Source: Tillandsia leiboldiana (lineage: Eukaryota > Streptophyta > Magnoliopsida > Poales > Bromeliaceae). From it: 64,000 bases of DNA. The stretch spans positions 46,181-110,180 of the forward strand of contig JAQNDB010000229.1 in the NCBI GenBank assembly GCA_029204045.2, given 5' to 3'. This document shows positions 10,099 to 20,876 of this stretch, one piece after another; position 1 is the stretch's first letter; each line of letters begins with the position of its first letter. The notes beneath the pieces were generated by a model. That model saw only the letters and a list, made by a program, of their open reading frames with translations. It did no database searches and was not told the DNA's origin. Made by a program: the position numbers and the translations under genes.

Positions 10099-10617
10099 CT
10101 AATTCCAAGTCCAAATAGTGCTCTCGCCCAAACCGATAAGTCGCCGCGATCGCTGCTAGAAGTGCCCGGAAAATTCCAAGAAAAATACCGTCACGATCCT
10201 CGCGACGAACCCGTCGAAACGAGTACCTTCGGGGCAAAATTCAGAAAATTCCAAGAAAATTTGGGGATATTCCACGTGATGTGTAGATGCAAAATGCCTT
10301 TTGAATCACCCCAATCCGATGCCTGGGCGCAAAGATATCGCCAAAATACCGCACCGCTGTCGTGAAGCCAACGGCGCAAGAATCATAGAAAAAGGTGCTC
10401 GGGGTAAGCCGGGGGAGTCCTCGCACCAAAACGCGACGAAGAAGACCACAAACGAACGAGCGTCGTGCCGTGCCATAAAAATGGAAACCTCGGGATGCGT
10501 GCCGCTGAAAAATCTGGAAATCTGCAGATGGAATCGCCATAGGGAGAGGAGGATTTCTTGTGAAGGTTGCACAGTGAAAGGATGAACAGGGAGAAAGATA
10601 ATCGGACTTGAACAGGG

Positions 10618-10627
10618 CCTTTAAATA
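10618..10627 (-). promoter_or_regulatory. G1 LTR TATA box
   Basis: The minus strand reads TATTTAAAGG just after the GC-rich island, about 530 bp before the putative donor. G2 has CTATTTAAG in the equivalent place. Confidence 0.55.
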
Positions 10628-11603
10628 CAAGCTGGAAACAAATCAGATAATTCCCATTCTGTCCTATTTTCCGGGCGCTCCGGATTTCGGGCGGCTACAG
10701 TGTTGGGCCCGGCCCTACACTGTGCGCGCCCGAAAGCGCCACGGGCCTCGACGTCGCCCCCGCAACAGCGGACAGCCGCGCTGGCCGTCCACTGCGCGAC
10801 GCGTGGACCAACACTGCGACGACACGTGGCGGGCCCGAGCGCGGGAAAGCCCGGTCAACGCGCCCACGTGCCGCCTGCGCCCGCCGCCTGCGCCCCCTGC
10901 CAGGCGCGAATCCCGAGGCACCCCGGTGCACCTCCGTTGACCCAGCCTTCGTGAGCCCGCCAACCACAAACAGACACGTGTCCCGCCGGTCCATGCACCG
11001 CCCCCGCCTGCTCCGTGGTCCAAGTCCACTGCACCGACCAATCCCAACCTGCCACGTGTCCAAACCCTGGTGCATGACGGCCCGTGGACCGCGCGCCTGC
11101 GCGCGCACCCGCGCGCCTGCCCGCGCGCTGCCCGCGCCCACGCGCTGCCCGCGGCCGCTCTGCCGCCTGCCCGAGCCCGTCCGCCGTGCTCCGCCGCTGC
11201 CCACCGCCGCCGCCGCTGCCCGCCGCCGGCCGGAGTTACTGTTCCGGCGTGAACAGTAACCGGTGCTCAAAAATAACAAGTGGGTAGTCCGATTTGACCG
11301 TTTTCGCGCGCTGAATCCGAATTTGATGTCCATTTTGCCAAATTCCAACCCCAAAATTTACCGAAGGCATCCGGAAAGGTGTTCCTTTGTCCAAACTTTG
11401 CGCTGAGTCCATTTTTAATATCCGCTTCGCGCGAAACCACTTCTAACGATCCGACGGAGTCCATTGATCACCCGCGTGATCCAGTAAGCCCGAAGTCCGC
11501 CACTTGTGTCCAATTGGTGCACAAACACCTCCAACGCACCCCGTAGGCCTCCAGAAGTCACCCAACGCACAGCAACAGCTATGCTGAGATCCAGGTCATC
11601 ACA

Positions 11604-12300
11604 ACCGAGGTAGGGTGGATAGTTGACAGCTGGTGAGCTGAGGGGACGCGATCGATCTATTGAGCCAGATTTGGCAGATGAACCACCCCGACTCGTAAGA
11701 TTGAGATTGGAGCCTTTGGAGGCAGAGTCGTGGTTGGTGGTGATGGAGTGATCAATTGAGAGCCTCCCTGTGCTAGAGAGTTTTTGCGGTTGTTGAACTG
11801 CGCGCTCCATGTTAGAGGGATGAGGCGCACAGGATATGTGTGATTGGGAGTGGATTGCGCCAGGATACCTTTCAGTTATTCAGTCCCTCCATTGCAGGTT
11901 TTGACGCCTTGATGGAGTAGGCATTATGTATGGAGCGTGGCGCTGCATTTCCTTTGGATAGGGATCTGCCGCTAGAGGCGAGTTCAGGATATTTGCACTT
12001 GGCGCCGGGTGATGGAGGACAGATCGGCCGGCAGAGGCACTTCTGATTTCTTTTTCAGGATGACGGATTCCTGAGAGGCCAGCGATCGGGTGGACCCCGA
12101 TGGCAGCATCAGCATCGATATCAGAGTGGCGCAGCGGTAGCGTGGATTTGCTATCTGCGGAGGACCTTATTCGTCGCCTCAGTGTGAGCAGAGACAGAGG
12201 TCGTGCTCCCTTTGTGTTTGGTCTAGATTTTTTCTTGCAGATTGAGCGACAACCGCCGGCATCGAACGGGTGAATTTGTGCCGCCCGGTTGGAGGGCGCC
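11604..12300 (+). pseudogene. gag: G2 Gag C-terminal remnant with decayed zinc knuckles
   Basis: No long frame is open. Near 12135-12250 one frame reads ICGGPYSSPQC and then CSLCVWSRFFLAD, matching the double zinc knuckle of G3 (ICGGPHAVQLC, CFLCGQSGHFLAAC) with key residues lost. Just after, CCGATTGGAGGGCGCCA-like sequence is shared with the segment behind the G3 gag. Upstream sequence from 11604 should be the variable part of Gag, but I cannot align it with confidence. Confidence 0.6.
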
Positions 12301-12649
12301 ACGGGAGTGGATGGAGTTTTTGCAACCGTGGTTTCATCATAGCAGCCGGAGTTAGAGCATGTTGCATTCCTACATGGACTATGGGCAGAATTATTACCAC
12401 GTGCACTAGAGGTACAGGTGTCTGTTGTTGCTGTGCATGTGGAGGAGATTTTTGGATCATGTCCAGTGCAGCTGAGGCTGCGAGTTACCGACAGATTTAT
12501 TGGTAATAGTGGCAGTTCGGTATTTTGACCATGTGCTTGAGATTGATTGGCACAATGCCACAGAATGTTTGACTGCGGCGAGAGAGGACTTTGACCTTCG
12601 GCAAAGCGGACAAGAAGAGGCTTGCTTGTTGAGATTATTAGAGCACACA

Positions 12650-14340
12650 AGTTATAGCGACAGTATGAGAGGTGCTTACGGCGGCACCAGGACTAAAGGA
12701 TATCTCGGTTGCCCACGAGATCCCGGGTGTGATTTCACCTGAGCTGTTTGTGATGCCGCCGGTTAGGGAGATAGAGATTGCGTTTGACGTGTTTCGGGGA
12801 ACCGCGCCACCCTCGACAGTACTTTATTGGACATCGCCGGTAGCAGTACTTTATTGGACATCGCCGGTAGAGCCGCGAGAGCTGATGGCGCAGTTGCAGG
12901 ATCTGATGGATCGAGGGGTCTGGTTGACCTAGTGCCACGCCGTTGATATACGGTGGTGATGCCACGCCGTTGGTACACGGTGGTGATGCCACGTCGTTGA
13001 TACACGACTGTGAGGGTCCTTTTATGGTTCGAGTGTAGACAGGTCCGGGTGGTATCTAGGACCTTTGATGGAGCTATATGCAGGCAGTTATTGTATGATG
13101 CGAGTACCTACTTAGAATTAGACAGCCGAGGAATTTGCCTAGATGGCGTTCAGGACACGGTAGGGGCATTATGAGCTCATAGTAATGCCAAATGGAATAA
13201 TTAATGCCCTGTTGTCTTGAAGATTTGAGAAATTGTGCGTCCCAGTTGTACTTGGACGGATTGGGAGTGGTGTTTCCCTAAGGATATTTTGATTTACTCC
13301 CAGAGCGACTTGGAGTACGTGGAGCACTTGTGGATGTGCTACCATGCCTGTGTGGATGAAGCTGTATGCCAAGTTATTGAGGTACAAGTTGTAGCTTCAG
13401 AAGCATACCTTCTTGGGTCACTTTGTTCGAGCCGTAGGAGCGGCGGTGGAAATCCGGCCAATATGGATACCACTTGGGATTTGGCCAAGATCGACAATTA
13501 TTGTCGAGGTGAGGAGTTTCTTGGACTGGGCAGTGCCAGGAGAGCTTGGCAATCGGATGATGAGACTGACACCAGCGCCAATGTTAGTATTGCCAGTGTT
13601 GGGAGAGATATCTGCGAGTTTTAGTGATGCCTGCTGTAGCGACTGTGGAATTACCGTTTGGTTATTGTTGAGCATTCTGGATTACCCCGACAGGGCCACT
13701 GTGATGGCGGATACCTGGCGCAGGAAAGCTGTCTGGGGATGAGTTTGATAATTCCACAGCTGGCGCTGTGTGGACTATTGGGGCAAACATGGCTTGTGGT
13801 TGTGTCCCTGAGGGTTCCTTTGGATGATAGACCGCGGCTGAGTAGTTCACTCGGATGGTCAAGATTCGGGAGTGACCGAGCGAGGACCCCTCCTTGTTAG
13901 GGCTCTTTTCCTTATTGGATAATCGTGTGGGTGTGCTTCGGGTTGCCTTGGTTGAGTTGACACAGGTTGTGGTTTGGTGCGTGTTGCACTGGCGGTTATC
14001 TTGTTTCCCCCAACTTTTGATGGAACCCTTGTTGTGTTTCATGTCTCAGCTCAGGAAGGTTATGTTTGTGGATCCCTCGACCGTGATTGATTCGCCCCAT
14101 TTGAGATTTAGGAATGTTTGGAGTACGAGGGACGCCCGTTGCGAATTCTGGCTCATGAGATTAGAGGTTGCGCAATCGGGCTATGCCGTACTGGCTGTTG
14201 TTGTTGTTGTTGTTGTTGAGGAGTAATCACAGGGAGTGAGAGGTGACTTGGGAAGCTAGAGACAGTGATGTTGAGTACTTACCCTTAGTGTTTGTGACTC
14301 CTGGTGGAATCGAGCTAGTTTCGAGGATGAAACTTTCTTC
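12650..14340 (+). pseudogene. pol: G2 Pol remnants (RT and integrase C-terminus)
   Basis: Pieces in changing frames: PGVISPELFVMPPVREIEI and MAQLQDLMDRGVW (12690-12930), the start of a gypsy reverse transcriptase; YELIVMPNGIINAL (near 13170) and DILIYSQSDLEYVEHL (near 13285), the following RT blocks; FLGHFVRA (near 13410); then HVSQLRK with DPSTVI (near 14040-14090), the end of integrase in the Tekay type; and FRGRNFLQ-like sequence at 14320, the usual end before the polypurine tract. The catalytic RT aspartates, most of RNase H and the integrase core are missing. The fragments are confidently gypsy but cannot make protein. Confidence 0.82.
12817..13013 (+). repeat. Two 27-bp tandem repeats in G2 pol
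   Basis: A 27-bp unit with CTTTATTGGACATCGCCGG is duplicated at 12817-12870. A different 27-bp unit beginning TGCCACGYCGTTG is present three times at 12933, 12960 and 12987. Both are multiples of three. The related segment of G5 (near 32450) has single copies, so the expansions belong to this lineage. Confidence 0.8.
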
Positions 14341-15276
14341 AGTGGGGGAGGATGTGAGAACTTGGATCCCCACGACTAGATTACTGGTTGACCAGTAGCC
14401 CCTGGAGGCCTATGTGGCGTGTCGGTGGCGTTTGTACACCAATTGGACACTAGTGATGGACTCGGTGTGTTAAATGGATCACGAGAGTAGTCAGATGACC
14501 CCGTCGAATGCTTAGAAGTGGTTTTGCGCGCAATGGATATTAAAATTCGGCTCAGCGCGAAGTTTGGGGTTTAGAACACTTTTTCGGATGCCCTCGGCAA
14601 TTTTTAGAGTTGGAATTTGGCAAAATGGACAGCGGATTTGGATTCAGCGCGCGAAAACGATGAAAATGGACTATCTACTTGTATTTTTTGGAGCTCGGAT
14701 GACCCGGCACGGATTTCGAGGCAGAGGTACTGTTCCGGCCGCCGGCGGGAAGCGGCGGCGGCGGAGCACAGCGGGCAGCGGCGGGGCGCGGCGGCGGGCG
14801 CGTGGGCAGGCGCGCGGGTGCACGGGCAGGTGCGCGGTCCACCGAGGAGGCGTGCACCCGGGACGGGACACGTGGCGGCTCCCGGTTGGCCGGCGCAGCA
14901 GGCGCGGTCCACGAAAAAAGGCGCGGGTGTACAGTGGACCGGTGGGTGACACGTGGCAGCGTGTGATTGGCGCGGCGTTGTGCGCTCGGTCCACGGAACC
15001 ACTACACCGCCTAGGGACGCGTGCGTGCAGAGGGCGCCGGCGGCGTGCCAGGCGCGCGTTGACTGGCTGCGGTGCCACGCATCGCCCTCCGGTGCGGCCA
15101 CGTGTCGCCCGCGTAGTGGGCGTTGTTGCTGTTGCCTGTTCGGTGGGCTACGTGGAGGCCCGTGGGGGATTCGGGCCTGCACAGTGTTGGGCCGGGCCCA
15201 ACACTGTGGCAGCCCGGATCTTCCGGGCGCCCGGAAGTGGGGACACTACCGTCATTTCCTGAATTGTTTTCTGGGC

Positions 15277-15285
15277 CTATTTAAG
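15277..15285 (+). promoter_or_regulatory. G2 LTR TATA box
   Basis: CTATTTAAG at the 3' edge of the GC-rich island, in the same relative place as the G1 box. Confidence 0.55.
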
Positions 15286-16254
15286 CGACCCGAGCTGCTT
15301 CTTCTCCCCCTTTTCCGCCATTTCCGAGCTGCAAACCGACTTGAGGCCTTGAGCAAAGTTGATCCCCATGCAGTGCTGCATCCATCTGTAGAGTTTGGTG
15401 ATCTTTGGTGGCACGCATCCCGAGGTTCCCATTTTTACGGCGCGGCGCCACGCTCGTCCATTTGTGTTCCCCTTCGTCGCGTTTCGGTGCACGAGTTCCC
15501 CCGGCCTACTCCGACCTCCGTTTCAGGCGATTCTTGCGCCGTTGGATCCGCGACAGACAGAGCTACGATCTTGGTATTTTGTACTTTCCCTAGTTTCGTG
15601 CTTTTCGAGGAGTTTTTCCATGCTTATTGGGACCTCTTTTTCTGATGGAATTTCTGGACAGCGACACCTTGCCGGATTTTTATCTCCGCAACCGGGCATC
15701 GGTTGGAGACGTGCCTATACACTTTTTTCATCTACTCGATGCGAGGATTATCACCGTAGTTTTATTGGATTTTTTCTGAGTCTTGCCCGGAGGTGATTTT
15801 TCTCCCTTTATCTGTGCATGGAAATACAGATGTATGGTTGTCTGTTTGTGAGCGCCCTGTGTTGTGGAATTTGTAACTCTGTCTACGGGGCTCGGAATTT
15901 GGCATGCAGGTACTCGTTTCGAAGGTATCGACACGAGGAAGGCGATAGTATTTTTGTTGGATTTTTCTGAGTTCTTGCTGCAGGTGAAAAATCCACATCA
16001 TTGGGACTGTTCCAATAGAATTGTATGTACTTGGATATTTTGGATTACAAGTGTGACGATGAACCTTATTGTTGTACCCAGGGGTGTATGCAAGTGTTGC
16101 TGGACCCGTTGGATCTGAAGACTCTGATTTCGGGATAATTTCAGCTGTTTGGAGCCGAGGCTTTCGCGACATGTACCAAGGATGTAGTTTCGGCAGAATC
16201 TGGACTGTGAGCGTCTGCGCTCTTCGCCGACCCAGGTTTGCCTTGGACTGAGCA

Positions 16255-16270
16255 CTTCAGGTGGGTAAGC
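16255..16270 (+). promoter_or_regulatory. G2 LTR putative splice donor
   Basis: CTTCAG|GTGGGTAAGC with GT at 16261. It aligns with the same motif in the other gypsy LTRs and lies 29 bp before the G3 insertion. Confidence 0.45.
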
Positions 16271-16524
16271 TTAATTTGTTAACTGTATATGTAGAGTACC
16301 GGGTCTTGAGATAGCGCGCCGACCACACCGATGGCTTGGAGCAGAGCGTTTGCCTCGGGCATGTTGCTTTTGAGTTTACAGTTGATGCCGGGTTGATTCG
16401 GATCAACGCAGAAGCTCCAGCGCGATTCGGGGTTTTTCCGGGCTTTGTATGCCGATTGAGGATGATATTTGGAAATTACCGACTTCACCGTGGAGTGCCG
16501 GAGATTGAGGAACACTTGGAACAG

Positions 16525-16915
16525 GTGTACTTTCAGATTACAGCGAGGTTCGGGAGGTTCCGGACTGACGCAGAAGATCCGGAGGCAAAAAGTGAGTCGG
16601 GACTGGCAATTTTGAAGCCGGTATTTGATTTGAGCACCCCGACTCAATGGATGAGCTTTTTGAAGAGAAAAAGCTGTGAGCACGTGTACTATCAATTTAC
16701 AGCGAGGTTCGGGAGGTTCCGGAATGACGCGGAGGATCCGGAGGCAAAAAGTGAGTCGGAACTGACAGTTTCGGAGTCGGTTTTTGATTTGAGCACCCCG
16801 ACTCAACGGATGAGCTTTTTGAGGAGAAAAAGCTGTGAGCGCGTGTACTTTCAATTTACAGCGGAGTTCGGGAGGTTCCGGACTACGGCGGAGAGCCCGA
16901 AGACAAAAAGTGAGT
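16525..16915 (+). repeat. G3 U3 tandem repeat, 159-bp unit
   Basis: GTGTACT-anchored units start at 16525, 16684 and 16843, exactly 159 bp apart, the third incomplete. The 3' LTR copies start at 22950, 23108 and 23267. The same unit occurs on the minus strand in both G5 LTRs (about 30720-30950 and 39150-39390). The position before the TATA box suggests enhancer repeats. 159 is 53 codons, so one frame stays open across the array. Confidence 0.88.
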
Positions 16916-16965
16916 TGAGGTGGGGCTTTTGGATTATTTTTATTATTTAATTAAAAAGCTTTTGC

Positions 16966-16974
16966 TTTATAAAG
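16966..16974 (+). promoter_or_regulatory. G3 LTR TATA box
   Basis: TTTATAAAG just after the U3 repeats. The G5 LTRs have TTATATAAGG in the corresponding place (minus strand 30621-30630 and 39054-39063). This segment is deleted from the G3 3' LTR. Confidence 0.6.
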
Positions 16975-17249
16975 GGGCCTTCTCTGTTGCTTGGGAGAAA
17001 AGCAGGAAAGAAAGAAAGGAAAAGAGAAAGAAAGAAAGAAAGAAGAAGAAAAGAGTGACAATGGAAGAAGAAGAAGGAAATGAAGAGGGAAAGCAAGGGT
17101 TTTGAGGTGATTTTTGGTTGAGGACTCCCCGTTGATGCCGTTTGGAGCTTGTGGGCGTGCGGCGTGCGACGGCGAGGTAAGCATTTTCTGTTTTGTACAG
17201 TTTTTGGTGTTTTGGAGCTTTAAGGGATTTATTTATTGTTTTTATTTTA

Positions 17250-17880
17250 GTTTTCGTGCGCGAGGGGTTGCCGCCGTGGGAGCCGCGCGCGCGCGCAATG
17301 GCGCACGCGCGGCCGGCGCGGCTGCTGCGCGGGAGCACAAAGGCGCAGCGCGCAGCAGCCGCCGGGGTGCTGCAACACTGGCAGCACCCAGCGGCACTGC
17401 CGAGTGCGCTGGCAGCACCAGGGCGTTGCGCCCTGGTGCAGCGCCGCGCGGGCGCTGCCAGGCCGCGCGCGAGCGCGCGCGCGCGCTGGTAGGCCGCGCG
17501 CAGGCGCGCGCGCGGCAGGGCCGGGCGGGCCGCGCGCCGGCCTGCGCGGGCGCTGCGCACAGCGCCGCTGGGCGCCGCGCGCTGCGCCGTAGGGCGCTGC
17601 GCGGCGCGCTCCGGCACCGCGCAGTAGGTCGCTGCGCGGCGCGGCTTGGTTCGGCGCCGCGCGGCGGGCCTCCCTCGTCGCTTGGCTGGGATCGGCGCCG
17701 CGCGGCGGGCCTCCCTCGTCGCGCGGCAGGGCGCTGCGCGGTGCGCTCCTGCACCGCGAAGCAGGTCGCTGCGCGGCGCGGCTTGGTTCGGCGCCGCGCG
17801 GCGGGCCTCCCTCGTCGCGCGGTTGGGATATCGCCGCTCGGCGTGCACCCGGACAACGGGCTGCACCTCGGTTTGCGCGC
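17250..17880. other. GC-rich island in the G3 LTR
   Basis: Extremely GC- and CpG-rich sequence with many GCGCGC and CGCCGCGCGGC runs. A duplication of about 135 bp (GCGGGCCTCCCTCGTCGC repeated at 17662, 17707 and 17804) is present only in this LTR. Frames up to about 300 codons on both strands overlap here because stop codons are rare in such sequence. Confidence 0.85.
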
Positions 17881-17919
17881 CGGCGCTGTTTTTTTCGCCG
17901 TCGGGCGTCGTCTTCGCCG

Positions 17920-18120
17920 TCGGCGCTGTTTTCGCAGGATTTTTTTGCGAGCGGTTTCGCTAGCAGTTTCCGCAGAATTTTTTCGCGAGCGGTTTCGCTA
18001 GCAGTTTTCGCAGGACTTTTCGCGAGTGGTTTCGCTAGCAGTTTTCGCAGGAATTTTCGTGAGCGGTTTCGCTAGCAGTTTTCGTAGGATTTTTCGCGGG
18101 CAGTTTCGCAAGCAGTTTTC
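17920..18120 (+). repeat. 37-bp minisatellite in the G3 LTR
   Basis: Units containing GGTTTCGCTAGCAGTTTTCG start at 17953, 17991, 18028 and 18065, with a degenerate fifth at about 18101 (spacing 36-38 bp). The 3' LTR has the same array at 23691, 23729, 23766, 23803 and 23840. A looser series of GCGAGCAGTTTT motifs continues to about 18300. Confidence 0.85.
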
Positions 18121-18582
18121 GAGCCTTTTTGCGCGCAGTTTTCGCGCGGTTTTCGCCCAGTTTTTGGCGAGCAGTTTTAGGCATTTTGCGAGCAGTTTTG
18201 CGAGCGGTTTTCGAGCAGTTTTTCGCGAGCAGCTTTTCGCAAGTAGCTTCGCGAGCAGATTTTTGTGGAGTTTTTCGCAAGCTATTTTTGAGCAGTTTTT
18301 CGCCGACGGAGGCCTTTTTCACCGCCGGATGCTCGGTTTTCGACCGTTTTGATTGATTTTGCGATTTCTTCGCTTCTGGCAGCTTGCAGTGCGGTTTTTA
18401 GCTTCCGTCGGGACCGGTTGTGAGTTTTTCCGTCGCGTGGACCCGCGGGCTTATTTCGGGGCATCCGCTGAGCGCACGATCGTGTGGTAGGACGCTGCGT
18501 GCTCCGTTTTGCGTGCGAACCTCGTGGAGGCAAGGTAATCCCGCTGAGCCCAATTGCAAGTGTCGACGAGCAATTGGTGGCA

Positions 18583-18598
18583 AGCAGAGGTGGGTTGG
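18583..18598 (+). promoter_or_regulatory. G3 LTR putative splice donor
   Basis: AGCAGAG|GTGGGTTGG with GT at 18590, followed by a T-rich stretch. In the 3' LTR the same place reads GAG|GCGGGTTGG (24316), a one-base change to a weaker GC donor. Alternative donor-like sites upstream are GAG|GTAAGC (17177) and CAAG|GTAATC (18534). Confidence 0.45.
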
Positions 18599-20723
18599 TT
18601 TTTCTCTCCAAGTCTACGAACTTCCTTCTAATTCTATTGTGATAGGATTGCATACTAGTTTAAGTATTTTCTTGGAACTTAACTAGCACCCCCGTCATAT
18701 GTGCATGTGTTTGACCAGACCAATAGAGAACCTTAATCTGGGCTAGGTTCTTTTATGCTTTAGACATCCCACACATTGCATATCCTTCGGGACATAGAGT
18801 TCTCCGCCCGGGTAGTGGGCCGAGTGGTCAGAGTGTGGTGGGACGGGTGTTGCACTCGGGCCTTGGGGCCGAGTGGGGTCTGGTGGCTGGGTTAGGCCAG
18901 TGTTGGTGTTTCGGGAACCGTTTCAGATAAACGGTGGTCCCGGGTTTTTAGTTTTCGCTGTTCTTCTCGTCCCCACCACGTTGTTATCATGGTGCACGTG
19001 TGTTAGCAGGACCTTTAACCCAGAACCTTTTTTGGACGAACACATGATTTTAGTCAGCCAATGTTTTCTCCCAAGCCTCGCAGGGATGCTTGAGTCTATT
19101 CTTGTTTGATAGGACGAGGGCAGTGGCTCTTCGAGGTCTGGACATAAAACTTGTTTTCAAAGGGTTTTCCTGAAAAGACTAAAAATCATTAAAAGATGGA
19201 TTTCTCTCAGATCAAAGGGTTTTCTGAAATAACGTCATTGTTTCTTATAAACTTATTCACCCGAGATGATTCGAGTGATCTGGGTTCTAAGGGCTGTTTT
19301 CTTTCTTGGGGACGTAGGTGTTAGTCTCCCGAGGTTTCGGACCCTTCGCGGATCTGGCTGTGGAGCATCTCCAGCCGTGAGTTTGTGTGTTGAGACAGTT
19401 TCCCACTTTAACCGAGAGGGGCCGAATCCCTGAATGGTAAAGGATCAAGAGCTTCGATAGGCCGAGCCTAGAGACTGTTCTTGTTTGATAGGGGTTCTAG
19501 GCACGGGTCTATCGGGATTTTCGGATCTTTGCCGCGTTAGTCGGTTCTTCTCGCCTATGAGTGGGGTGTTGTTGTGGGAGCCGTTTGGAGAGACGGTGGT
19601 CCCAGCTCTGTAGTACTTTCTTGGAGTGGGTCAGTGTTGTGAGATTGAGTCGTGGAGGGTTCTCCGACTGAGTTGTGCTTGAGCATCGTGATACCGATCT
19701 GTTTGATCGTGGACTATAGCCTGCAGGAGCCACTGTGAGACAGTGATACATCTGTGATACTTGAGTTCGGTGGGGTCGCTCCCCTCGAGCTACGCCCCGG
19801 GTGCGATGATGATACCGAGCCTGACGAGGCTGCGATGATGCGCCTAGTTCATATACTAGAGGTCGCTTGATACCCCTGGCCGAGCTACCATGGGGTCACT
19901 TTGTGTGAGATCGAGATAGTCCGATTGGACACCCTGGTTGATACACTGGGGGGCGCAGGCTTGACTCGACTGGACCCTATGTGGCAGTCGCTGAGATTTG
20001 GGTGACACTGTGAGAGTGATGGCATAGCATGTGTCATAGTAGAGTTTCTTGAGCATAGTACTTGTGACATATTGTCAGCAGTGAGTGGCTGCATACCATC
20101 ATCCATATTCTCTTCCTATTGAGCATAGTAGAAAGAGGCATGATAGTTGTAGATTCTTTTCCAGCTTATTTACATTATCACAGTCTATTCTGTTATCTTA
20201 TGCCTCTAGTGGACTTAGTGGGCAGACCGTGGTTCTTGGAGACGGTACCCACTGAGAACTACTGTAGGATGTAGTTCTCACACCCTCTGTCGGTGACAGG
20301 TTGCTGAGGCTTTCTTCCGTTCCTGCCGAGCTTGACTGGACGGACCGAGGATAGGGAGTCGCGTGATAGTTCCCTACCAGCATTGTTACTCTAGAGTGAG
20401 GTAGATGTACCATCCCTGACTGTGGGAGTTTGATTGTATGGTTATATTTCCTGTTTAGCTATCTCCCTTTTGGATTTGTAGATGTTGTATAGGTGGACTT
20501 CTATTTGTATCATCTTGTTTTGGGAGATAGGCTATGTGTTGTTGCAGCTTTGTTGTAGATGAGATTTTATATTACAGCTTTCTTATCCGCTCTGATATCT
20601 GGGTAGCTGTAGTTCTGTCTTTGCAGGTTAGACGCTTCGTCTGTACGGCAGTTTCCGTACAGACGGCAGATCTGTTAGCGAGCCCGGGTCGCAGTTTCGA
20701 CCCCGGGGCGTGACAGATTAGAG

Positions 20724-20736
20724 TGGTATCAGAGCC
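20724..20736 (+). promoter_or_regulatory. G3 primer binding site
   Basis: TGGTATCAGAGCC, complementary to initiator methionine tRNA, eight bases after the 5' LTR end. Confidence 0.93.
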
Positions 20737-20876
20737 TAGGATATAGGTCATTGAGGACTTAGAGACCCTAGGCTTGTGGTTGGACATTAGGATGACTACG
20801 TGAGAGTCGTGACTTTTAGCGAGAGTCCAGATTGAGTTTTTACCTCTCCCTAGGGTTGGGATGAGTGATTTGATAT

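Larger units (their letters stand above)
6974..11603 (-). mobile_element. G1: Ty3/gypsy retrotransposon, Tekay/Del-like, 5' part
   Basis: Minus-strand element with a 5' LTR (8334-11603), primer site, leader and gag, interrupted at 6973 by C1. The rest lies beyond the left edge. The Gag begins MPPRR and has a coiled coil followed by a retrotransposon-gag capsid domain, as in plant chromoviruses such as Tekay/Del. No pol is visible here to confirm the lineage. G1 itself interrupts G2 at 11604. Confidence 0.88.
8334..11603 (-). repeat. G1 5' LTR (3270 bp)
   Basis: Runs from TGTCACGCCCC to GGTCATCACA on the plus strand. In element orientation it contains a GC-rich U3 island (about 10690-11240), a TATA box (10618-10627), a putative splice donor (10090) and a long AT-rich part. 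A 56-bp direct duplication with CCGCCCTCATCATCGGG starts at 8997 and 9053. The plus-oriented LTRs of G2 and G7 are recognisable relatives. The long frames on both strands at 10690-11350 are products of GC-rich composition. Confidence 0.88.
11604..16289 (+). mobile_element. G2: decayed Ty3/gypsy element, 3' part
   Basis: Plus-strand element with decayed gag and pol (11604-14340), a polypurine tract and a 3' LTR starting at 14353. The 5' part lies beyond G1, left of the window. The 3' LTR stops at 16289, where G3 begins. It is the most degraded of the gypsy elements and forms the base of the nest. The distance from the gag zinc knuckle to the polypurine tract is only about 2.1 kb, so large parts of RNase H and integrase have been lost. 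Confidence 0.85.
14353..16289 (+). repeat. G2 3' LTR, cut by G3
   Basis: Starts TGTGAGAACTTGG directly after the tract AGTGGGGGAGGA. It contains a GC-rich U3 (14710-15240), a TATA box (15277-15285) and a putative splice donor (16260). It is interrupted at 16289 by G3, with GTATA (16285-16289) as the presumed target duplication. The missing end should lie beyond the outer end of G3, outside the window. Confidence 0.87.
16290..20715 (+). repeat. G3 5' LTR (4426 bp)
   Basis: From TGTAGAGTACC to GGGGCGTGACA, followed by the primer site. In order: U3 with 159-bp repeats, TATA box (16966), a GAAA-rich microsatellite (about 17003-17060), a strong donor-like GAG|GTAAGC (17177), a GC-rich island (17250-17880), 37-bp minisatellite (17920-18120), the GTGGGT donor (18590) and a long less GC-rich part with two TTCTTGTTTGATAGG blocks (about 19100 and 19480). 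The many long frames here overlap on both strands and are not genes. Confidence 0.92.

Noticed and set aside
10695..11354. 219-codon minus frame and overlapping plus frames.
   Set aside because: GC-rich U3 of the G1 LTR. Similar overlapping frames occur in every GC-rich island (14604-15182, 46078-46641, 48304-48825, 53931-54452, 61783-62589).
16336..16950. 204-codon plus frame through the G3 U3 repeats as a possible LTR-encoded protein.
   Set aside because: The frame is kept only because the repeat is 159 bp. In the related G5 LTRs the equivalent sequence shifts frame, and it lies upstream of the TATA box.
16967..18001. Open frames of about 300 codons on both strands (17114-18001 plus, 16967-17866 minus).
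   Set aside because: They lie in the GC-rich part of the G3 LTR, overlap in several frames, are A/R/G-rich low-complexity and have no domain; stop codons are simply rare there.
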